DNA of 33,579 nt from contig JAIOJM010000045.1 in NCBI GenBank assembly GCA_019911785.1, positions 1 through 33,579 on the forward strand. The letters are read 5' to 3'. The position numbers and the translations under genes were made by a program. This DNA is from Sulfuricella sp. (lineage in GTDB: Bacteria > Pseudomonadota > Gammaproteobacteria > Burkholderiales > Sulfuricellaceae). The notes beneath the pieces are model-generated. The model worked only from the letters and a program-made list of their open reading frames with translations. It did not search any database and had not been told where the DNA came from. Shown here in pieces: positions 1 to 8,794 of the stretch. Within the stretch, counting starts at the first letter, position 1, and every line of letters begins with the position of its first letter.

Positions 1-1245
1 GATGTCCGGATCCTGCCGCATCAGGGTGCGCACGCCGCTGGCGAAATCCAGGCCGATGTTGTGCTGCACCTGCATCTGGTTGAACTGGGGCGAGATCATC
101 TCGATCGGGTCTTCGATGGTGCAGACGTTGACTTCCGGCACCGCCAGCTGGCGCAGGGCGGAATACAGGGTGGTGGTCTTGCCCGAGCCGGTCGGGCCGG
201 TGACCAGGATGATGCCGTTGGGCTGGCCGGTCATCTGGTTCCAGCGCGCCACGTCCTCGTCGGAGAAGCCCATTTCCTTGAAGTTCTGCGCGATGACTTC
301 GGGATTGAAGATGCGCATCACCATCTTCTCGCCGAAGGCGGTCGGCATGGTGGAGAGGCGCAGCTCGATTTCGTCGCCATCCGGGGAACGCGTCTTGATG
401 CGGCCGTCCAGCGGGCGCCGCTTCTCGACGATGTCCATCCGCCCGAGGCCCTTGAGGCGGCTGGTCACCGCGCCCATTACCGCAAGCGGAATCTGGTAGA
501 CGTGGTGCATCACGCCGTCGATGCGGAAGCGCACATCGCCGTAGTCGCGCCGCGGCTCGAGATGGATGTCGGAAGCGCGCTGATCGAAAGCGTATTGCAG
601 CAGCCAGTCGACGATGTGGACGACATGCTGGTCGTTGGCATCGAGGTTGCCGGTACGCCCCATCTCCACCAGCTGCTCGAAGTTGGAAAGGCCGCCGCCG
701 AAGGCTGAACTCTGCGACTGCGAGGCCTTCTTTACCGAACGCGCCAGGCTGTAGAACTCGGCAAGGTAGCGCTGGATATCCAGCGGATTGGCGACGACAC
801 GTTTGATGTCGAGGCGCAGGATCGGAGCCAGCTCCTTTTCCCACTCGTTCAGGAAAGGCTCGGCCGTGGCCACCACCACCTCGCGCGAAGTGACTTCGAC
901 CGGCAGGATGCGGAAGCGCGCCGCATACGTATCCGACACGATGTTGGTGACGGCGGTCACATCGATCTTGAGAGGGTCGATGTGGTAGTAGGGCAGCTTG
1001 ACCCAGTCTGCCAGCCATTCGGTCAAAGCCTCAAGATTAAGCAGCTTGTGCGGGGGCTTGGCCGATTTCCATTTCTGCTCGGCGATCTGCACCAGCGGAT
1101 GAACCTCGCCCCGAGCCCCTCGCGCCGGCAACAACAGATTGGCGGCATCCGCCTTTTCAATCAGGCCGTCGGCGATCATCGCCTCGACCAGTTCGCGCAA
1201 GCTGAGCTTGTGGTCGGTTGGCTTGGACGCGGCTTTATTGGTCAT
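1..1245 (-). CDS. GspE/PilB-type secretion or pilus assembly ATPase (3' end beyond window)
   Basis: This is a hexameric cytoplasmic ATPase of the PulE/GspE/PilB family, which powers type II secretion or type IV pilus assembly. About 415 residues are visible. An N-terminal GspE/MshEN-like region covers roughly residues 1-190. The core ATPase domain follows, with Walker A GPTGSGKT at about residues 350-357 and then a TIEDPIE Asp-box strand; the reading runs off the left edge at RQDPDI. The start is ATG 1245-1243, whose A is shared with the ilvD TAA stop (TAATG), so the two genes are probably translationally coupled. No pilus or secretion partner is in view, so GspE and PilB cannot be told apart. 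The family call is firm; the pathway is open. Confidence 0.88.
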   Translation of the reverse strand, partial: MTNKAASKPTDHKLSLRELVEAMIADGLIEKADAANLLLPARGARGEVHPLVQIAEQKWKSAKPPHKLLNLEALTEWLADWVKLPYYHIDPLKIDVTAVTNIVSDTYAARFRILPVEVTSREVVVATAEPFLNEWEKELAPILRLDIKRVVANPLDIQRYLAEFYSLARSVKKASQSQSSAFGGGLSNFEQLVEMGRTGNLDANDQHVVHIVDWLLQYAFDQRASDIHLEPRRDYGDVRFRIDGVMHHVYQIPLAVMGAVTSRLKGLGRMDIVEKRRPLDGRIKTRSPDGDEIELRLSTMPTAFGEKMVMRIFNPEVIAQNFKEMGFSDEDVARWNQMTGQPNGIILVTGPTGSGKTTTLYSALRQLAVPEVNVCTIEDPIEMISPQFNQMQVQHNIGLDFASGVRTLMRQDPDI

Positions 1246-3098
1246 TAGCGCCGTTCCACCTGCGACACGTCGCGCACCGCGCCCCGCGCCGCGCTGGTGG
1301 TCATCGCCGCATACGCCCGCAATGCCGCCGAGACGATACGGTTACGGTTTTCCGGCTGCCATGCCTTGGCACCCTTTTCTTCCATCAGTGCACGGCGGTG
1401 CGAGAGCTCTTCCCACGACACCATCAGGTTGATGGTGCGATTCGGGATGTCGATCTCGATGCTGTCGCCTTCCTCGATCAGGCCGATGGCGCCGCCTTCC
1501 GCCGCCTCCGGCGAAGCGTGGCCGATGGACAGGCCGGAGGTGCCGCCGGAGAAGCGCCCGTCGGTGAGCAGGGCGCAGGATTTGCCCAGCCCTTTCGATT
1601 TCAGGTAGCTGGTGGGGTAAAGCATTTCCTGCATCCCCGGACCGCCGCGCGGCCCTTCGTAGCGGATCACCACGACATCGCCGGCGACGACCTTGTCGGC
1701 GAGGATGCCCTCCACCGCGTCGTCCTGGCTTTCGAAAATGCGGGCGCGGCCATTGAATTTGAGGATGCTCTCGTCCACCCCGGCGGTTTTGACGATGCAA
1801 CCGTCCTCGGCGATGTTGCCATAGAGCACGGCCAGGCCGCCGTCCTGGGAATAGGCATGAGCCTTGTCGCGGATGCAGCCTTTTGCGCGGTCGATGTCGA
1901 GATCCGGATAACGCTTGTCCTGGCTGAAAGCGGTCTGGCTCGGCACGCCGCCGGGTGCGGCACGATAAAAAGTTTTCACCTTTTCATCCTGGGTGCGCGT
2001 TACGTCCCAGTGCTCCAGCGCCTGCCCCATGGTCGGGCTGTGGATGGTTGGCAGATCGCTATGCAGCAGCCCAGCGCGGTTGAGTTCGCCCAGAATGGCC
2101 ATGATCCCGCCGGCACGGTGCACGTCTTCCATGTGGTAGGTCTGGATGCTGGGCGCCACCTTGCAAAGATGGGGCACCTTGCGCGACATGCGGTCGATGT
2201 CCTTCATGGTGAAGTCCACGCCCGCCTCATGGGCCGCCGCCAGAAGGTGCAGGACGGTGTTGGTGGAGCCGCCCATGGCGATATCCAGGGCGACGGCATT
2301 CTCGAAGGCCTGGAAGCTCGCGATCGATCGCGGCAGCACGGTCATGTCATCGCGCTCGTAGTGGCTCCTGGCGAGCGCCACGATCAGCCGGCCGGCCTCG
2401 AGGAACAGCCGCTTCCTGTCCGCGTGGGTGGCCAACAGCGAGCCGTTGCCGGGCAGCCCGAGGCCGAGCGCCTCGACCAGGCAGTTCATCGAGTTGGCGG
2501 TGAACATGCCGGAACAGGAACCGCAGGTAGGGCAGGCGGAACGCTCCATGGTCAGGGTTTCGGCATCGGTGTAATGGGGGTCCACCGCCGCCACCATGGC
2601 ATCCACCAGGTCGAGGTGCAGCTCCTGTCCATGGATGACCGCCTTGCCTGCCTCCATCGGCCCGCCGGAAACGAAGATCGTCGGGATGTTGAGGCGCAGG
2701 GACGCCATCAGCATCCCGGGGGTGATCTTGTCGCAGTTGGAAATGCAGATCAGCGCATCGGCGCAGTGAGCATTGACCATGTATTCGACGCTGTCGGCGA
2801 TGAGTTCGCGCGAGGGCAGGCTGTAGAGCATTCCGGCGTGGCCCATGGCGATGCCGTCGTCCACCGCGATGGTGTTGAATTCCTTGGCCACGCCGCCGGT
2901 CTTCTCGATCTCGCGCGCCACCAGCTGCCCCATGTCCTTGAGGTGGACGTGGCCCGGCACGAACTGGGTAAAGGAATTGGCGATGGCGATGATGGGCTTG
3001 CCGAAGTCATTGTCGGTCATGCCGGTGGCGCGCCACAGGGCGCGCGCGCCGGCCATGTTGCGGCCGTGGGTGGAGGTCTTGGAACGGTAGGCGGGCAT
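1245..3098 (-). CDS. ilvD: Dihydroxy-acid dehydratase
   Basis: IlvD dehydrates 2,3-dihydroxy-isovalerate and 2,3-dihydroxy-3-methylvalerate to the 2-keto acids in valine, isoleucine and leucine synthesis. The 617 residues match the usual length of about 616. The Fe-S ligand motifs are visible: [10 protein letters not shown] and [18 protein letters not shown]. Near the C-terminus is [17 protein letters not shown] place the start at [15 protein letters not shown], which matches the family N-terminus, with AAGGAT upstream as ribosome binding site. An in-frame upstream ATG at 3179 lies in repeat DNA and encodes an atypical leader, so I reject it. The 3' end overlaps the next gene by one base. A very long open frame on the opposite strand is only a GC-driven shadow. 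Confidence 0.97.
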   Translation of the reverse strand: MPAYRSKTSTHGRNMAGARALWRATGMTDNDFGKPIIAIANSFTQFVPGHVHLKDMGQLVAREIEKTGGVAKEFNTIAVDDGIAMGHAGMLYSLPSRELIADSVEYMVNAHCADALICISNCDKITPGMLMASLRLNIPTIFVSGGPMEAGKAVIHGQELHLDLVDAMVAAVDPHYTDAETLTMERSACPTCGSCSGMFTANSMNCLVEALGLGLPGNGSLLATHADRKRLFLEAGRLIVALARSHYERDDMTVLPRSIASFQAFENAVALDIAMGGSTNTVLHLLAAAHEAGVDFTMKDIDRMSRKVPHLCKVAPSIQTYHMEDVHRAGGIMAILGELNRAGLLHSDLPTIHSPTMGQALEHWDVTRTQDEKVKTFYRAAPGGVPSQTAFSQDKRYPDLDIDRAKGCIRDKAHAYSQDGGLAVLYGNIAEDGCIVKTAGVDESILKFNGRARIFESQDDAVEGILADKVVAGDVVVIRYEGPRGGPGMQEMLYPTSYLKSKGLGKSCALLTDGRFSGGTSGLSIGHASPEAAEGGAIGLIEEGDSIEIDIPNRTINLMVSWEELSHRRALMEEKGAKAWQPENRNRIVSAALRAYAAMTTSAARGAVRDVSQVERR

Positions 3099-3140
3099 GG
3101 TCGATCCTTGCGAGCAGGGAAAATAAAAAGAGATTAACCT

Positions 3141-3320
3141 AAAAACGGCGATTAACCACGAATGACACGAATAAAACACGAATGTTCACGAATAGTCATG
3201 GCATTGTGCTTTTGCCTGCGCTCACTATCATGGCGAAGCAAAGCAGTTTTGTATTCGTTTGTTTTTATTCGTGTAAATTCGTGAACATTCTTGTCATTCG
3301 TGGTTAAACTGCTTTTTCAG
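3141..3320. repeat. Inverted-repeat intergenic element, copy 1
   Basis: Two imperfect arms, 3152-3194 and 3252-3307, are inverted copies of each other, built from repeated CACGAAT units (TTAACCACGAATGACA at the outer end of one arm and its complement at the other). The outer edges, GGCGATTAACCACGAATG on the left and AACTGCTTTTT on the right, recur at 27916-28061. It fills the divergent spacer between ilvD and lgt and looks like a small non-coding mobile or MITE/REP-type element. Confidence 0.75.
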
Positions 3321-3334
3321 GATTAACGTATAAT
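3305..3334 (+). promoter_or_regulatory. Candidate sigma-70 promoter for lgt
   Basis: A perfect TATAAT lies at 3329-3334. A weak -35 candidate, TTAAAC at 3305-3310, is 18 bases upstream and overlaps the right end of the inverted-repeat element. The lgt start codon is about 30 bases downstream. The -10 is convincing by eye; the -35 matches the consensus at only three positions. Confidence 0.45.
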
Positions 3335-3365
3335 CTGCATTTTAACCGAATTCCTTGCCGCCTCA

Positions 3366-4148
3366 ATGCTGATCCATCCGCAATTCGACCCCGTCGCCCT
3401 CCAGCTCGGCCCGCTCGCCATCCGCTGGTACGGCCTGATGTATTTGCTGGCTTTCGCCCTGTTTCTGCTGCTCGGACGGCAGCGCATCAAGGCCGGGCCG
3501 CAACCTGGCTGGACCGTCAAGGAGCTGGACGACCTGCTGTTCTACGGGGTGCTGGGCGTGGTGCTGGGCGGCAGGCTGGGTTACGTGCTGTTTTACCAGC
3601 CGGCCCATTTCCTTGCCCATCCGCTGGAAATTTTTTCCGTCTGGCAGGGCGGCATGGCCTTCCACGGCGGCTTCCTCGGCGTGCTCGTGGCGATGGTGCT
3701 GTTCGCCCGCAGGACCGGAAAAAGCTGGCTCGCCGTCACCGATTTCATCGCCCCGCTGGTGCCGCTCGGCTTGGGCGCCGGGCGCATCGGCAATTTCATC
3801 AACGGCGAACTGTGGGGCCGGCCGAGCGATATGCCCTGGGCCGTGGTGTTTCCCCAGATCGATCCGATTCCGCGCCATCCCTCGCAGCTATACCAGTTCG
3901 CACTCGAGGGCCTGGCGCTGTTCGCCCTGCTCTGGCTGTTCTCGCGCAAGCCGCGCCCGACCGGCGCCGTGTCCGGCCTGTTCCTGATCGGCTACGGCAG
4001 TTTCCGCTTCCTGGCGGAATTCACCCGCGAGCCGGACAACTTCCTCGGCCTCCTGGCGCTCAATCTCAGCATGGGTCAGTGGCTTTCCCTGCCGATGATC
4101 GCAGCGGGCATAATCATGCTGCGGTGGGCATACCGAAAAAGCGCTTAA
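3366..4148 (+). CDS. lgt: Prolipoprotein diacylglyceryl transferase
   Basis: Lgt is an inner-membrane enzyme that moves diacylglycerol from phosphatidylglycerol to the lipobox cysteine of prolipoproteins, the first step of lipoprotein maturation. The 260 residues show several hydrophobic segments. The Lgt signature [15 protein letters not shown] starts near residue 139, and the conserved HGG is at residues 100-102. The N-terminus ([13 protein letters not shown]) is typical of the family. No strong Shine-Dalgarno is visible before ATG 3366. The gene is followed after 3 bases by the DUF2189 gene, so they are likely co-transcribed. Confidence 0.96.
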   Translation: MLIHPQFDPVALQLGPLAIRWYGLMYLLAFALFLLLGRQRIKAGPQPGWTVKELDDLLFYGVLGVVLGGRLGYVLFYQPAHFLAHPLEIFSVWQGGMAFHGGFLGVLVAMVLFARRTGKSWLAVTDFIAPLVPLGLGAGRIGNFINGELWGRPSDMPWAVVFPQIDPIPRHPSQLYQFALEGLALFALLWLFSRKPRPTGAVSGLFLIGYGSFRFLAEFTREPDNFLGLLALNLSMGQWLSLPMIAAGIIMLRWAYRKSA

Positions 4149-4151
4149 CTC

Positions 4152-4904
4152 GTGGAACAACCACGCAATTATCGCAAGGTTTCATTTTCCCATATCCGAA
4201 ACTGGATCGCCCACGGCTGGTGGATGTTCCGCCAAACTCAAAACGCCAGCATGGCCTACGCCGGCATCTTCGCGGTGATCGGCGCCATCCTGCTGATCGG
4301 CGCGGTCAAGCTGGGCATCGCGCCGATGGCCTATCCGCTGGCGGGCGGCTTCATGCTGGTCGGACCGGCCTTCCTGGCGGGGTTCTTTCATGCTGCCTCC
4401 CTGCGCGCACAGCAAAAACCGGTGCGTTTTGCCGATTTCTTCCGCGGCTTCCGGCGCAGCCCGGCGGCGCTGTGGGTGATTTCCGTGGTCTGTGCCTTCC
4501 TGTTCCTGGTCTGGCTGACCGATGCTGCCATCGTCTACAGCCTGTATTTCGGAACCGCGCCCATCCTCGGGTCGCTGGAATTGATAGCCGGATTGGAGGA
4601 GGGCGGCAGGCTGACGTCCTTCATCCTGTTCTGCTCGCTCACCGGGTCGGTGCTGGCCTTGATGATTTTCGCCATTTCCGCGTTTGCGGTGCCGCTGATC
4701 TTCAGTCGCCGCATGGAACTGGCAAAGGCGGTGGGACTCAGTGTGCGCGCGGTTTTCGGAAACTTAGGCGTGATGGTCGCTTGGGGGGTCGTGTTAACTC
4801 TCGGAGTGGCCGGATCGATCCTGCTGTTCATGCCCCTGTTCGTGGTGGCGTTCCCGGTGCTGGCATTCGCCAGCGAGCGGGCTTATCGGGATATCTGCAC
4901 TTGA
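4152..4904 (+). CDS. DUF2189-family integral membrane protein
   Basis: This is a 250-residue membrane protein with about six hydrophobic segments. Its N-terminus (HIRNWIAHGWWMFRQTQNASMAYAG, read in parts) resembles the DUF2189/BPSS1780 family, whose function is unknown. Translation starts at GTG 4152, three bases after the lgt stop, so the two are probably coupled. The stop TGA (4902-4904) overlaps the likely TTG start of the VanZ-like gene in a TTGA junction. It acts in the inner membrane, but nothing in the sequence points to a substrate or partner. The family assignment is from recognition of the pattern, not from a search. Confidence 0.72.
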   Translation: MEQPRNYRKVSFSHIRNWIAHGWWMFRQTQNASMAYAGIFAVIGAILLIGAVKLGIAPMAYPLAGGFMLVGPAFLAGFFHAASLRAQQKPVRFADFFRGFRRSPAALWVISVVCAFLFLVWLTDAAIVYSLYFGTAPILGSLELIAGLEEGGRLTSFILFCSLTGSVLALMIFAISAFAVPLIFSRRMELAKAVGLSVRAVFGNLGVMVAWGVVLTLGVAGSILLFMPLFVVAFPVLAFASERAYRDICT

Positions 4905-5278
4905 CCCCAACGAGAATCGCCGGCTACTGGAAAGCGGTGGGATGGATGCTGGTGCTGGCGATCATCGCTCTTTCGCTGACGCCGGCCCCGCCTCATTTGA
5001 ACCTGGATCAAGGCGACAAGCTCGGCCACTTCGCCGCCTATGGCCTGGTGACGCTATGGTTCGCCCAGCCCTACGCAGGGCTGCGCCAAAGGATATGGCT
5101 CGCGCTCGGCATGGTGGCGCTGGGCATTGCCATAGAGTATGCCCAGCGCGCCACCGGCTACCGCTCGTTCGAAATCGCCGACATGGCTGCGGACGCGCTC
5201 GGCGTTGCAATCGGCTGGCTGGCGGCGCCGCGCCTGCCCAATTTCCTGTCCTGGGCGGAAAAACGCCTGTCCCATTAA
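4901..5278 (+). CDS. VanZ-like small membrane protein
   Basis: A protein of about 125 residues with three to four hydrophobic segments. It has the VanZ-type pattern: a hydrophobic N-terminal helix ending SLTPAPP, then DKLGHFAAYG, then IEYAQRATGYRSFEIADM before a final helix. VanZ proteins are named for teicoplanin resistance, but most chromosomal members have no known role. I chose TTG 4901 because it overlaps the upstream TGA (TTGA) and keeps the N-terminal helix complete. The first in-frame ATG (4946) would start inside that helix. The gene ends the lgt operon and converges on ybdD. The family call is fairly safe; the exact start is less so. Confidence 0.75.
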   Translation: MTPTRIAGYWKAVGWMLVLAIIALSLTPAPPHLNLDQGDKLGHFAAYGLVTLWFAQPYAGLRQRIWLALGMVALGIAIEYAQRATGYRSFEIADMAADALGVAIGWLAAPRLPNFLSWAEKRLSH

Positions 5279-5307
5279 CATGAACATCGCGAAGCGAGAC
5301 CTCATCA

Positions 5308-5328
5308 CTCTCCCCCTCTGGGGGAGAG
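5308..5328. repeat. CCCTCTCCC-type palindrome
   Basis: A perfect 9-bp stem with a 3-base loop: CTCTCCCCC at 5308-5316, TCT, then GGGGGAGAG at 5320-5328. It lies just after the VanZ-like gene. It belongs to the same style of GC-rich palindrome as those at 13391-13432 and 30657-30724. Confidence 0.6.
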
Positions 5329-5343
5329 GTAGGAGAGAGGGAA

Positions 5344-5384
5344 CGGACACGGCGAGAAGCAATGTTCATTTCTCGCCATGTCCG
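5344..5384 (-). terminator. Hairpin after ybdD
   Basis: Arms CGGACACGGCGAGAA (5344-5358) and TTCTCGCCATGTCCG (5370-5384) pair at 14 of 15 positions around a short loop, directly after the ybdD stop. There is no clear T-run, so it may be a stabiliser or a shared terminator for the convergent VanZ and cstA-ybdD transcripts. Confidence 0.45.
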
Positions 5385-5555
5385 TTAGCAGCAGCGCCGC
5401 ACCCCGTTCCACTTCCTGTCCTGCTCCTGCCTGAAGAAAGCTTTTCGGTCCAGGGACGGCTCATGCGGATGCGCCTCGCTATGGTGGCGCAGGTAGCGCT
5501 CGTAGGCGTCGTCGCCGGAAAGGCGGCGGATAAATTGCCAGATTTTGTGCAGCAT
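5385..5555 (-). CDS. ybdD: YbdD/YjiX family small protein
   Basis: A 56-residue protein that starts MLHKIWQFIRRLSGDDAYER and ends RKWNGVRRCC. The Y..YL.HH...HP pattern, the FFR..QD.K motif and the terminal Cys-Cys are typical of the YbdD/YjiX (DUF466) family. These proteins are encoded directly after CstA/BtsT carriers and are thought to be accessory to uptake of pyruvate or peptides. Here the start codon comes one base after the cstA stop (TGACATG), a tight coupling. The gene is easily missed because it is short. The family is well supported by both sequence and position; the biochemical role is known only by analogy. Confidence 0.9.
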   Translation of the reverse strand: MLHKIWQFIRRLSGDDAYERYLRHHSEAHPHEPSLDRKAFFRQEQDRKWNGVRRCC

Positions 5556-5556
5556 G

Positions 5557-7629
5557 TCAGTCCCTCACCCAGTCTTCCACCAGACGCGACGGCTCATGCG
5601 CCGATTCGGAGAGCGGCGGCACCGGCTTGCCGCGCAGGTGCCGGGCCGCCACCCGCAGCATGTCGAAAATGACCACCCACAGCACAACGACGAAAAAAAT
5701 CGTCAGCCAGGCATCGAGCTGCTGGTTAAAGATGAGCTGCGGGGCAAACTTGGCCTTGGCCGCAGGCAAAGCGCCGCTGGCGAGCTTGTCCGCCATGTCG
5801 TTGGCGGCGGCGAAAAAGCCGACCCGCACATCGGAACTGAACACCTTCTCCCATGCCGCGCTGGTCGTCACCATGGCCAGCCACGCCAGCGGCACCCCGG
5901 TGACCCAGGCGTAGCGAAGCCTGCCGGACTTGACCAGGATGCCGGTCGCCACCGACAGGGCGATCGCCGCCAGCATCTGGTTGGAAATGCCGAACAGTGG
6001 CCACAGGATGTTGACGCCGCCATTCGGGTCGATGACGCCGATGTAGAGAAAATAACCCCAGGCGGCAACGATGACGCCGCTGGTGAGCAGCACCGAGGGA
6101 TACCAGGAGGTCTCTCCCAGTTTAGGTGAGAAATTGCCCAGCATGTCCTGCAGCATGAAGCGGCCGACGCGAGTGCCGGCATCCAGCGTGGTGAGGATGA
6201 ACACCGCCTCGAACATGATGGCGAAGTGGTACCACATCGAAAGCCACCCCTCACCGAAGGCGCTGCCGAAAATGCTCGCCATCCCCACCGCCAGCGAAGG
6301 TGCGCCGCCGGTGCGGGCGAACAGGGTCTTCTCGCCCATCTCCCGGGCCAGGGTTTCCATCTGCTCCACCGTCACCGGAAAGCCCCACGACGAAATCATC
6401 GCCACCACCTCCGCCGCCTCCTTGCCCACCACGCCGGCCGGGCTGTTGATCGCGAAAAACACGCCGGGGTCGAGCACCGTGGCGGCGATCATCGCCATGA
6501 TGGCGACGAAGGATTCCAGCACCATGCCGCCGTAGCCGATCATGCGGATGTCGCGCTCGTTGGCGAGCAGCTTGGGCGTGGTTCCGGACGAGATCAGCGC
6601 GTGGAAGCCGGACACCGCGCCGCAGGCGATGGTGATGAACACGAAGGGAAAAACGCTGCCACCGAAAATCGGCCCACTGCCGTCGATGAACTGGGTCAAC
6701 GCCGGCATCTTGATCTCAGGCCGCATGATGACGATGGCGATCGCCAGCAGGAAAATCGTGCCCAGCTTCAGGAAGGTGGACAGATAATCGCGCGGCGCCA
6801 GCAGCAGCCATACCGGCAGGATCGCGGCGAGGAAGCCGTAGCCGATGACCAGCCAGGCCAGGGTCAGCCCCTCGTGGTCGAACAGCGGCCGCAGGGTTTC
6901 GCTGTGGTCGATCCAGCCGCCGCCCGCCACCGCGAGCAGCAGCAGGGCGAGACCCAGCAACGAGCCTTCCAGCACCCGGCCGGGGCGGATGTTGCGCATG
7001 TACAGGCCGACCAGCACCGCGATCGGGATGGTCGCCGCCACCGTCGAAGTCGCCCACGGGCTGTGCTTCATGGCATTGACCACCACCAGCCCGAGCACCG
7101 CGATCAGGATCACCATGATCATCAGCGTGCCCACCAGCGCCGCCGCGCCGCCGACCGGCCCCAGCTCGTCGCGCGCCATCTGGCCCAGGCTGCGCCCGTC
7201 GCGGCGGATGGAGAAGAACATGATGGTCATGTCCTGCACGCAGCCGCCCAGCACCGCGCCGACCAGTATCCACAAGGTGCCCGGCAGATAGCCGAACTGC
7301 GCCGCCAGCGTCGGCCCGATCAGCGGCCCCGGCCCGGCGATGGCGGCGAAGTGGTGGCCGAACACCACCCACTTGTTGGTCGGCACGAAGTCGCGCCCAT
7401 TGTCGAGCCGCTCGGCCGGCGTCGCCCGGGTTTCGTCCAGCACCAGCACCTTGGCCGCGATCCAGGCGCTGTAAAAGCGGTAGGCGAGGGCGTAAACGCA
7501 CGCCGCCGCGGCAATGAACCAGAGGGCGTTGATGCTCTCGCCCCGATTGAGGGCAATACCGCCCACCGCCGCCGCGCCGAGAACCGCCACCAGCAACCAG
7601 GCAATCCGCGAAAAAATCGTGCCTTGCAT
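5557..7629 (-). CDS. cstA: Carbon starvation protein A (pyruvate/peptide carrier)
   Basis: CstA is a polytopic inner-membrane carrier for pyruvate and possibly peptides, induced on carbon starvation in enterics. The protein is about 690 residues, close to the 701 of E. coli, and strongly hydrophobic throughout. Recognisable blocks include TNKWVVFGHHFAAIAGPGPL and then GALISGT-like FHALISSGTTPK. I favour ATG 7629, because GAGGGGG then sits at normal spacing; GTG 7635 would add two residues but leaves the site too close. It is followed directly by ybdD. It diverges from the tRNA-Ala gene across a 64-base spacer, in which no CRP site was recognised by eye. Confidence 0.95.
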   Translation of the reverse strand: MQGTIFSRIAWLLVAVLGAAAVGGIALNRGESINALWFIAAAACVYALAYRFYSAWIAAKVLVLDETRATPAERLDNGRDFVPTNKWVVFGHHFAAIAGPGPLIGPTLAAQFGYLPGTLWILVGAVLGGCVQDMTIMFFSIRRDGRSLGQMARDELGPVGGAAALVGTLMIMVILIAVLGLVVVNAMKHSPWATSTVAATIPIAVLVGLYMRNIRPGRVLEGSLLGLALLLLAVAGGGWIDHSETLRPLFDHEGLTLAWLVIGYGFLAAILPVWLLLAPRDYLSTFLKLGTIFLLAIAIVIMRPEIKMPALTQFIDGSGPIFGGSVFPFVFITIACGAVSGFHALISSGTTPKLLANERDIRMIGYGGMVLESFVAIMAMIAATVLDPGVFFAINSPAGVVGKEAAEVVAMISSWGFPVTVEQMETLAREMGEKTLFARTGGAPSLAVGMASIFGSAFGEGWLSMWYHFAIMFEAVFILTTLDAGTRVGRFMLQDMLGNFSPKLGETSWYPSVLLTSGVIVAAWGYFLYIGVIDPNGGVNILWPLFGISNQMLAAIALSVATGILVKSGRLRYAWVTGVPLAWLAMVTTSAAWEKVFSSDVRVGFFAAANDMADKLASGALPAAKAKFAPQLIFNQQLDAWLTIFFVVVLWVVIFDMLRVAARHLRGKPVPPLSESAHEPSRLVEDWVRD

Positions 7630-7673
7630 TTCCACCCCCTCAACAGCTCTTTTAAATGGCCTTGATTATAAGG

Positions 7674-7679
7674 TAATAT
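7674..7679 (+). promoter_or_regulatory. Candidate -10 box for tRNA-Ala and possibly ietAS
   Basis: TAATAT ends 14 bases before the first tRNA base, the right distance for a transcript with a short leader. No good -35 is visible at 17 bases upstream. Because ietA follows the tRNA so closely, this may be the only promoter ahead of it. Confidence 0.35.
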
Positions 7680-7693
7680 GCTCGTTCAAACGT

Positions 7694-7763
<70 letters not shown>

Positions 7764-7769
<6 letters not shown>

Positions 7770-7792
7770 GTATTCAAAGGTCAGACTTTGCT
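7764..7792. repeat. Direct repeat, tRNA-side copy (possible attachment site)
   Basis: CCACCA, six unmatched bases, then AAAGGTCAGACTTTGCT. The same order and spacing recur at 11598-11626 with a single T/C difference in the 17-base block. This copy overlaps the tRNA 3' end and lacks the second arm of the hairpin that the other copy has. It looks like the left boundary of the ietAS insertion. Confidence 0.6.
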
Positions 7793-7795
7793 TTT

Positions 7796-8770
7796 ATGCC
7801 TAGAGCCGATTTAATCGTAAGCCTTGTTCGCGCTGGCAGCCAGGGAGATCAGAAGATGTTTCGGTCTACCGTGGAAGCTATAGCGGCGGAAGAGCGTGCA
7901 AAACATCACAACCTCCTGGCCGACCGGCTGGAGGAGAATCTGCACGCGGCGAACACTCGCACAAAATTGCCTGAAGTAGTACGAAGCTTCGATGGCGGGC
8001 ATGGTGGCCTGCTCTACGAGATTGAGCCTCGCCGATCACTTGACTCAATACTGCTCACGCCGGATGTTCACTGTGCCGCTTCCGAGTTGATCGAGGAGCA
8101 ACAGCGTCGGGATATACTGCGTTCCTATGGCTTGGAGCCGCGCCATAGGGTATTGCTGTCCGGACCGCCTGGAAATGGTAAGACGACATTGGCTGAGGCC
8201 ATCGCACATGAGCTGATGGTACCGTTGTTTGTAGTGCGTTATGAGGCTGTTATTGGAAGTTTTCTGGGCGAAACGAGCAGCCGATTAAAGCGACTATTCG
8301 ATTTCGTTCGCACACACCAATGCGTACTGTTTTTTGACGAATTTGACACGCTCGGCAAAGAACGTGGGGATACCCACGAAACAGGGGAGATCAAGCGGGT
8401 AGTAAGCTCGCTACTGCTTCAGATTGATGCGTTGCCAAGTCATGTGGTGGTGGTAACCGCCACCAACCACGCGGAACTATTGGATCGGGCAGTCTGGCGA
8501 CGCTTTCAGCTGCTGTTAGGGTTACCTAGTCCAACGCTCGACCAAAAAACGGCGTGGTTCAATCGCTTCGAGGCAAATCTAGGCACTTCGCTGGGTTTGT
8601 CGGCAAGGACTCTGGCGACACGCTTAAAGGCGGCAAGCTTCTCTGATCTGGAGCAGTTCTGCGAGGATGTGCATCGGCGTTATGTTCTGTCACTGCCTAA
8701 CGGGGATATCCGCGCGGTGATCAAGGATCGTCTGGAGCAATGGAAAAGCCGAGTGTCATCTGGCGCTTAA
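7796..8770 (+). CDS. ietA: AAA+ ATPase of an IetAS-type system
   Basis: A 324-residue single-domain AAA+ ATPase. It has Walker A GPPGNGKT at residues 123-130, Walker B VLFFDEFD at 177-184, and an Arg pair in AVWRRFQ. The N-terminus (RADLIVSLVRAG, then AEERAKHH) is what I recall for IetA proteins. IetA with the protease IetS was described as a stability/toxin-antitoxin pair on the Agrobacterium plasmid pTiC58, and homologous pairs were later reported as anti-phage systems (Iet). The start ATG lies only 26 bases after the tRNA CCA and has no Shine-Dalgarno at normal distance. ATG 7856 has a better one but would remove the conserved N-terminus. Base composition is visibly lower in GC than the flanking genes, which suggests transfer. 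Confidence 0.85.
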   Translation: MPRADLIVSLVRAGSQGDQKMFRSTVEAIAAEERAKHHNLLADRLEENLHAANTRTKLPEVVRSFDGGHGGLLYEIEPRRSLDSILLTPDVHCAASELIEEQQRRDILRSYGLEPRHRVLLSGPPGNGKTTLAEAIAHELMVPLFVVRYEAVIGSFLGETSSRLKRLFDFVRTHQCVLFFDEFDTLGKERGDTHETGEIKRVVSSLLLQIDALPSHVVVVTATNHAELLDRAVWRRFQLLLGLPSPTLDQKTAWFNRFEANLGTSLGLSARTLATRLKAASFSDLEQFCEDVHRRYVLSLPNGDIRAVIKDRLEQWKSRVSSGA

Positions 8771-8794
8771 TCCGAAACTAAAAAAGGGCGTCGG

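Noticed and set aside
1218..3137. 639-codon open frame on the plus strand opposite ilvD
   Set aside because: It is the antisense shadow of a GC-rich gene: low-complexity His/Arg/Gly-rich translation with no domain, while ilvD on the minus strand has every family motif.
3812..5278. 488-codon open frame running from lgt into the VanZ-like gene
   Set aside because: Only its last 125 codons are real. The upstream part is out of frame with lgt and the DUF2189 gene and reads as Arg/Pro-rich noise.
6226..7665. 479-codon open frame opposite cstA
   Set aside because: The translation is rich in His, Arg, Gln and Asp without any fold pattern; cstA is certain on the other strand.
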